64,000 nucleotides of DNA from the NCBI GenBank assembly GCA_963682055.1, contig OY821740.1, positions 35,236,795 to 35,300,794 on the forward strand. The letters run 5' to 3'. The notes under the pieces were generated by a model. The model was not told the DNA's origin. It was given only the letters and a program-made list of their open reading frames with translations, and ran no database searches. Every line of letters starts with the position of its first letter. The first letter of the stretch is position 1. This DNA is from Primula veris. Its lineage: Eukaryota > Streptophyta > Magnoliopsida > Ericales > Primulaceae. Of this stretch, positions 57,024 to 64,000 are shown one piece after another. The position numbers were made by a program, and so were the translations under genes.

Positions 57024-60000
57024 TCAGTTCAGACTTACTTTTGTTCTTTTCATCTTTGCTTTGAACTTAGATTTAACTACGAGGGACTGCACCGTGTTTG
57101 AAAAATTCCCAACTGCCATTATAATCAGAAGGAACCCGCAAGCTATTACCTGCCGAAAACAAATTTTAAAACCTTTATCAGATTAGATTCAAGTAGAGTA
57201 TATCAGAAATCATAAATTGCTTTAGCTAAAATACCAATAGTACAAACTAATGATGACCTTGGCAAGTGTCAAAACTAAAGGCAATCAAATGAGGTGCAAA
57301 GGTTGTAACTAGCAACATAACTTAGAAGCCAAAGACACTATAATTACCAGCTTAAGTAGCAGAACAGATAACTTAATCAAGGGTCTATAACCATACAAAA
57401 TTAGATACAGTATATGTTACCAAGTGTTTGGCTTGCTAGGGAACTAATGATTGGGAGAAAGCGGATAGTAATATTGTATCTCGAACATGAATAGAAGTAT
57501 TGGCCATCATATCATATGATTAAGACCTCAAGTATCCAAACTGCCTTTTATTTCATTGGAAAAAGTAAGCTACGAGCCTCTGGAACAAAGTTTGTCGAAC
57601 AGTTATTTACCTGCCATTCAAAGACCACACCAACCAGAGCAATTTTGAGCAGAAGCATTCCAACATATGCTTCAAATCCCTACAATCAACAGCCCATACA
57701 AGATTAAAACTTCCATTAACATGTGACGTCTTAAAAGTAATTGTAAATTTCACTGGGTCAACTATCTGGCAAAAACAGGGTTCAGAAACCACTACACTTC
57801 TGGTAGGATGAAGAATAATTTTTAGAAAGAAAATACAAAATATACAGTTTCATTCCAGATGGCGTTCTCTTTCCATGCTAGTCATACCAGGCATATGGTC
57901 TTAATGTAAAAATTTATTTTTCTTCTCATTAACCCACATTTTTTCTATAACAGGTTTTAATGTGAGAATACAATCCCAATGATATTCCAGGTTCTTTTTT
58001 ACACAACGGTAACGTCAAGCAAGCATTGCCAGAGAATATTTGCTGCCTGCATTTACATATATTCAAAATTAAGTTTGAAAAAAGTAGGGCAAAAAGGTTC
58101 ATTCTTGTATAAAAATCAGGCACGAGGTTTTAATAGGTTCTTTAATGTTGGATCCAAGTCACAAAGATTGGGAATATTAATATAGCCTACCACTACAAAC
58201 CACAAGCACAATGGGGTGATACTATAACTTAGTAACTATCAGATAAAAGTACAACTAGACTTCACCAAAGCACCCCCGAAAATGTAAGGTTTGTGTATAA
58301 CAGTATACAGAGCAAGTGTTAACAGACGCTGCTGATAAGGCACTAATTCAAGGTACTTCGTCTATATTTCATATCTACCTTGAGTGGAAAAGAAGATTGG
58401 AAGAAAATCTTTAAAAGCATTATCATGAAAGCAGCCTAAATCACCTGCAATATAAACAGAATAGGTGCCAGAACCCACAATTGACCTTTAACCCCAGCAG
58501 TTTCTCCCCATACTACATCCATTCTCCTCGCCTATAGCCAAAACACAAATAATAAATATTATTGCATGTTAGAAATTAACCAACAAGCTATATACTGGTG
58601 GTGATAATGTGTTTTCCACTGTCCAAAGCAGCATCAAGAAAAATCAGCATACCCATTATTGGATTTTTTTATAGAAAAACTCGCACATGACACAACAGGT
58701 AACTATGACATTGACAATATACGAAAAATAGCTGAGTACAAAAAATAATGCTATTCAACATGGCATGAAATTTTAACCATTAACCTCAATAACTGGATCA
58801 AGAAAAATATAAATTAAGTTGAACATTTAGTACCTTGCCCATAGCAATACGTATATATAGTCTTTGCCTTTGATATCTATTTTGCAGAAGCATTGCAACT
58901 CCTTGCATGATAGCCCATAGCAAAAATAATTGTACACCTCTCTGCATATTAGACAAGTTTTCAGACGTCAAGTCATGAAAGCATAGGGGAAAAAACTCAG
59001 CACTTTGAAGTTAAGAATAACCTGCTTTTGTGCACAATCAGGCTGTCTTTCTATCTCCCAAGTGAGACTAATAAGAGCCATAGCCATAGCAAAGTAGTGA
59101 TGGTATATCCACCTAGAATAACATAGGTAGGGTGACTAAGTGAATCGATTTTATGCATTACAAAGAAATAGAAACCATGCTACTTGAATACCTTATGAAG
59201 ACATTGTAGGAAGACTAAAAAATAAAAACAAATTAAGAATTAGACTTTGCATCTACGTCTTGATGCAAAACCCATGGAATAGAAAAAAGCAAGGAACTAG
59301 CATTTAAAAGGCAAACAAGATTCAATTTTCGACTAGAACATTTAAGCAAGGTTAGAAAGACCCGCTTGAAACATCTATTTCTAAGAATTAACAAGATAGT
59401 TGGTTCAGACATTTTCTCCCAGCACAGCTCTGAATTTGCCTCTACTCCTAATTATGTTGCTTTCATCTATTGATTTCACTTGGCATCTTCCACTTTCTGT
59501 TAAAGACTTCAAGTAGCTACTAAACAAGTAGTCTTTGTAACCGTAAAGTGTTTACCATAAGTCCATAACTTCAGACTCTAGCTTCATGTGTTGAAGTATT
59601 GGATTCACTACTACTCTAATTCACAGAAAACTTTATCCCCATGTGGTCATGTCAGATAGAAAAGTACAGGAGATAATATTGACATCACTAATATCAAAAC
59701 ATTTTAAAAATAGAAAATAAATCGTAAAAGAGCAAACAGTTCGTGAGCAATTCACACACCAAATTAAATCCTATTACCATGGACGGATATCACTTCCATT
59801 CACTCGAAGTATGTTTTCTCGCAAAGCTAAACCAGTGTAGAGAAACAACAACCAGGCCTGGAAAAAAGTATGTAATCGCTTTGCTTCAGATGACAAATAA
59901 ATAACCGTAGTAGTAATAACTAAGAGGAAACTATATTATCTTATTCACAAAATACCTCATAAAGCTGAACAGGCAAAGCGGGTAAGCATCCATCCCATAC

Positions 60001-62333
60001 ATAAGACCTCAGCAACAGGAGCAATGTGGGGAAGAAAAGAAACAGAAATGCAGTTCTGTCCTGTTTATTAGATCATAGTAAGTTTAAGAGGAATAACACT
60101 GAAGTTCACTAATCTACATATTTATGATGCTATGCATACATCCACATTGATCTAATGGCACGTTAGATTCTAACTGAAACACCTAAATTTATAAAAAGTA
60201 TGGATATGTTCCATGCATGACATACTTCTCCTTCTCCCACTTTAAAGAGAATTATTCACAGCTTTTTTTTTTTTTTTTTTGCTTACCCTCCAAAATGCAG
60301 ATTTTCTGGAAATGCCATGAAGACTGCATGGTTCATATTCAATGGTGTGCTTTAGGAAGGATACTTCTAATGCAAAAGAGATTATCCGACCAGTAAGAAA
60401 ATGAGCAAAGGATATGTTGAATGCATGTGGCGACGCTAAAAAAGTTTCAAGGAGAAAAAATTACAATATTTTCAAAAGATGGCATAATCTAAGAGATTTC
60501 AAAGGAGGGCACGAATCATAGGTTCCCCATCTGACAAAAAGCTTAAGATAAATAACATTTTTCTGCAGAGAACTCATCAGTTGAAGACGGAAACGAACAT
60601 CTAATATCTAGAAGCTAATATCAAACTTATTATTGAAAGACTAACAAAATATCAGTGTATTGAAAACATGGCATGTCCTGAAAAGTTAAATAAATCAAAT
60701 ATAACGACCATACCCGGAAGCTATAGTACTCCTCTTTCACTTTCAACTGAACATCCTTCCTTGCGGCACGTACATTAATTGGACCAAGCAATGCTCTCAT
60801 AAATCTTCCTGTTATTAATCACAATGACACTTACGTTACGGATCATTTAATAAAACTATAGAATTATATTCTCCCAAAATTTATAAAGAGTTGGCATACC
60901 ATGTGACTTATTGGGGAGAAACGTAGCTGTGTCTCCCTCTGTCATTATGTAGCTAGCTTTGCATAATTCTTCTTCCATCTGAATACAAAAAGCCCACGAA
61001 CCTGATTTAGGTTAACATGGCACAGCTCACCTTATCATATCAGGTCGTGTGTGTTTGTGCATCTATACTATTAGTTTATGTCTAAACTTCTTATGAAGCC
61101 TTTGGAACAAATATTTACAAAAAAAAACCCTAGAAAATTTAACAAATTATGCAGAAATACCATTAGTGTTTAAATTTAAAAGAATAATTAACTACCCATT
61201 GATCAAATCTGTATAAACCGTTCCCCAGTCCCCTCTATATAACTTGTTGGATTATGCTTGTTTGTTAAACACCATTAGAGAGAGAGAGAAAGACTGCCAC
61301 GATATACGCGTTTTTATTGTGTAACACCATACTACGATATTACACCACGCATCTCCGTCGGGGCCGTCCACTAGTATATGTAGAAACAATACTCTTCCAT
61401 CTAATCTCTCAACCCAGTGGTACTATTATTTATAAATTGTGAATAGTGTAGTATAAAATATACGTAAATCATAATAAAACATGATAGAATAGTGTAAAAT
61501 CTGGGTTATCTAACTAATTAGTAACAACCTATGGCTTCACTCTTCTCTTGTACAAACAGAATACGAAATCACTGCTAAATGTAACATTACAGTACTAATT
61601 GCTAGTTATCACATGACTGAGCACAAAATCGCAATATGACGATACCTTGTCATACATAATCCGTTATTAACTTACATGATAGCCAAATATACAAAACTAT
61701 CGCTCAAAACTACAATCCCCCCATTTTCCACCTCTTTACATATACATGATGGTAAATGATGCGGTGTGCCGTCACGGAATATGTTAAGACTGGTAATCCA
61801 TTGTATTTGTCATTCATCATTTTCTAGAAACAATGGCGGAGCTAGACCTAAAATCACAATTATTTTTTTCCAAAAAAACATGGTAAAAGATTATTTTTCT
61901 TTCTCATCTGGGGAGCTGTATCACCTTTTAACCTACTACTACGAGAGAATTAATGACATTTCTAAATGCTTAAACAGTTTAAGCATCTTGTACTCATCAT
62001 GTTTAAACATCATCAAATGCTTCAACAAATGACATCCTTAAGTATATAGACCCTATCTTAAATATATGCCGGTGAAACTCGCACATATACAATCAATCTT
62101 CTATGCCAATTCTTTCTCTTGACACGCAAACACACACACACACACACATTTCTAAATACTTTAAGCTTTAACAGTTTATACATCTTTTTACTCATCAATT
62201 ATCATGTTTAAACATCATCAAATGCTTCAATAAATGTTTTCAAGACATTCTTAAGTATAATGACCGTATCTTAGATATATATCGGTGACATTGACACATA
62301 CGCCAATTCTTTCTCTAAACACGCGCACACACA

Positions 62334-62385
<52 letters not shown>

Positions 62386-62645
62386 AATACATACACAGAT
62401 TATAGATAGATAGATAGATAGATATAAAGAGAGAGAAATGAGCTTACTTTCTCGGCTAGTTTAGGATCCAAGCTCTGAACAGTGGACTGAAGGCGGCAAA
62501 TAGTGGAGTCAAGGGCGAGGGCGCGTTGACGGAGATTAAATTCTTCGCCGGAGATTCTAGAAACGAGTGACGTGGCAGATTCCTGAAGCTCCTTTGCCGA
62601 TTCCACCACTCGTGACACCTCTCCCTCCACCCCCGTTTCTCCCAT
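57024..62645 (-). CDS. TMEM120/TMPIT-like membrane protein, 10 exons, 345 aa
   Basis: Exons on the minus strand are 62645-62448, 60978-60900, 60808-60714, 60060-59956, 59857-59778, 59112-59022, 58941-58834, 58531-58445, 57679-57611 and 57149-57024. All introns are GT-AG with consistent phases, giving 345 aa. Residues about 5-75 form a coiled coil (VSRVVESAKELQESATSL). Then come GPINVRAARKDVQLKVKEEY and about six membrane helices starting FLFLFFPTLLLLLRSYVWDG (126-145), with WIYHHYFAMAMALISLTWE (187-205) and LLQNRYQRQRLYIRIAMGK (234-252). The end is basic. This is the plant member of the TMEM120 (TMPIT) family. Animal members are nuclear-envelope/ER proteins with a fold like fatty-acid elongases. 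The plant role is not known. Intron 1 is 1.5 kb and contains tandem repeats. Confidence 0.94.
61945..62400. repeat. Two-copy tandem duplication ending in CA microsatellites, TMEM120 intron 1
   Basis: Copy 1 (about 61955-62148) and copy 2 (about 62150-62380) share CATGTTTAAACATCATCAAA, ATGCTTCAA, TTAAGTATA, GACCnTATCTTA, GCCAATTCTTTCTCT and then CACACA runs. The second CA run, from about 62323, is much longer. The units are about 200 bases and clearly diverged. They lie just 3' of the first coding exon. Confidence 0.75.
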
Positions 62646-62664
62646 CCCTAATTTAATTTAATCC

Positions 62665-62765
62665 TTCCAATATATATATATATATATATATATGTATCTA
62701 TATATATGTATCTATATATATGTATCTATTTATTAGTATTTGTGATATATATATATATATATTAT
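62665..62765. repeat. TATA/TATC microsatellite upstream of the TMEM120-like gene
   Basis: Runs of TATATA and repeated GTATCTATATATAT lie 20-120 bases upstream of the start codon at 62645. They occupy the expected leader and core-promoter region. No single TATA box can be singled out from it. Confidence 0.8.
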
Positions 62766-63029
62766 ATGAGTGTACGGCGGCGCGCGGGAGAGAAAGTGTG
62801 GTTTAGAGAGAGATTTGGGAAATGTTTGGTTGGTTTATGGGGGAGAAAATATTGGAGTACCATCTTAATTTATACTTTACCAACCATACAAGTTTTTAAA
62901 AAATCTATTACTATTTCATTTTCATTAGCATACCTTAGCTACCAACAAATTTCATATTATCACTACAGTCTGCACCAGGCCACATTCGGTCTGGTTCCCT
63001 TTTCTTGACAAAAACAAAATCGAAATCCA

Positions 63030-63245
63030 GCAGATTTTTTTGTTTGTTTTTTTTCGTTTTTCGGTCTTTTTATTTTTTGAACCGAACCGATTGGTTTCGG
63101 TTTTTCTTCGGGGTTTTTCGGACTTTTTCGGGTTTTTCGGTCTAGTTTTATTGTAAACCGAAAACAAAAAAGTTTCGATTTTTCGGTTTCGGTCTTTTTC
63201 GATCTTTTTCGGTTCGGTTCAGTTTTTTCGGGTTTTCGCCCAACC
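63030..63245. repeat. TTTTTCGGT / GGTTCGG degenerate repeat
   Basis: About 215 bases consist of TTTTTCGG, TCGGTTTCGG and GAACCGAACCG words, followed by GGGTTTTCGCCCAACCCTAG. It is a common low-complexity plant repeat. No coding capacity. Confidence 0.65.
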
Positions 63246-63249
63246 CTAG

Positions 63250-64000
63250 TCTACACATCTAATTGAACGATTGATGAATCCGTTTCGGAATGAGTGTCTT
63301 GCACGTTTCAAAATAAATGTTGATTTTCATTTTCTTGTAAATTTTCTCAGTTTATTTTTTGAAATGTCTATTTTTTGTAGTGAAATTATATAAAATTTAC
63401 AAATATTATATTATAAGTAATAAATAGTTTTTATTTAAAAATTTTGAAATATAACATTTAATATCGATAGTACACTTGTAAAGCTATATAATATCTACTA
63501 AAATCATACTAGCATTAGAATTTTGTGATAGTGCAATATGATGCACATAAAACAATATTTCTTGATAAATGGAGTTAAATAAGTAACATATAATGAAATT
63601 TGATCTAACAATTTCGATATGCAAAATATTTGGTAAAGAAAATCAGTATAATTTCTGTATGAAGAGAAAATGGTGTTAATTATGTATCACCTTATCATTT
63701 TATGTTTTTTTTTTGTCTTATGTTTTATGTAATGATGTATAATATATTAGGCTAGACTTTAGAAAATATTTAATGAACTAATAATTATTATTAATCAGTA
63801 CTACATATGCAATACATATGCAACGGGTAAAGTGGTACAAAATGATACAAATTTTGGTATCCAAAAATTTATTATCTTTTCCATACCAATATCATTTTTG
63901 CGGTACAAGTGGTATGATACTAATGATTTGTGTTTGATTGGTAAAATAAATTTTACCATTTCATCCATATGAATAGTAGCCTCAAATTTTAAGAAAATAA
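63250..64000. other. AT-rich intergenic DNA, nothing recognised
   Basis: Strongly AT-rich with no gene, RNA or transposon ends recognised. Confidence 0.5.

Noticed and set aside
62706..63008. 100-codon plus-strand frame
   Set aside because: It starts in a TATA microsatellite and has no conserved motif.
1..64000. tRNA, rRNA or snoRNA genes
   Set aside because: No T-loop GGTTCGAATCC-type box with a paired acceptor stem, and no rRNA core sequence, was seen by eye. A tRNAscan or Infernal run would be needed to exclude small RNAs.

Overview
Plant nuclear DNA, most likely from a eudicot. The window is AT-rich. Its genes are split by GT-AG introns, it holds Stowaway and other MITEs, and about a third of it is Ty1/copia retrotransposon sequence. 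Every host gene recognised is an ordinary plant gene, so nothing suggests a bacterial or viral replicon. I cannot fix the species.

Host genes, left to right. (1) A UNC93-like membrane protein on the minus strand, four exons, 467 aa, positions 1361-6883. (2) A DUF599 membrane protein on the minus strand, three exons, 242 aa, 9483-11885, with a decayed partial duplicate just downstream at about 8540-9035. (3) The RNase P/MRP subunit POP5 on the minus strand, three exons, 154 aa, 13039-14401. (4) A small Cys-rich protein of unknown function on the plus strand, 149 aa, 20532-20981, with a Stowaway MITE in its likely 5' leader intron. (5) A DUF295 (KIB1-4) pseudogene on the minus strand near 23900-24310. 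(6) A broken DC1 zinc-finger relic on the plus strand at 26012-26353, tail to tail with (7) a DC1-domain gene on the minus strand. Its zinc-finger exons run 30454-28101, and its likely first exon lies at 42778-42501, beyond a 12 kb intron filled with transposons. (8) A TMEM120/TMPIT-like membrane protein on the minus strand, ten exons, 345 aa, 57024-62645. All intron phases in these models close exactly.

Mobile DNA. An old minus-strand copia solo LTR (30786-41843) sits in the long DC1 intron. It was entered by a poly(A)-tailed retroposed segment (about 30995-31391) and by a young Sirevirus-type element (31502-40972, target duplication ACAGT). The Sirevirus has an open envelope-like frame and three polypurine tracts, but its pol carries two in-frame TGA codons and has lost part of the reverse transcriptase. 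Its right LTR has a 366-base internal deletion. A second copia element (about 45449-54281) is related to the old solo LTR. It has a truncated left LTR and decayed gag-pol, and its RNase H region is split by a third family's solo LTR (50517-51783, target duplication CATTA). A 1.3 kb MITE-like element (16813-18103) carries a very large AT microsatellite.

The most interesting signals are: the palindrome GTTGCAAC repeated through the Sirevirus; six ACCGATC blocks in the solo LTR; an LTR minisatellite that differs in copy number between the two ends of one element; an apparently spliced exon 1-exon 2 junction copied inside UNC93 intron 2; and the long transposon-filled DC1 intron.
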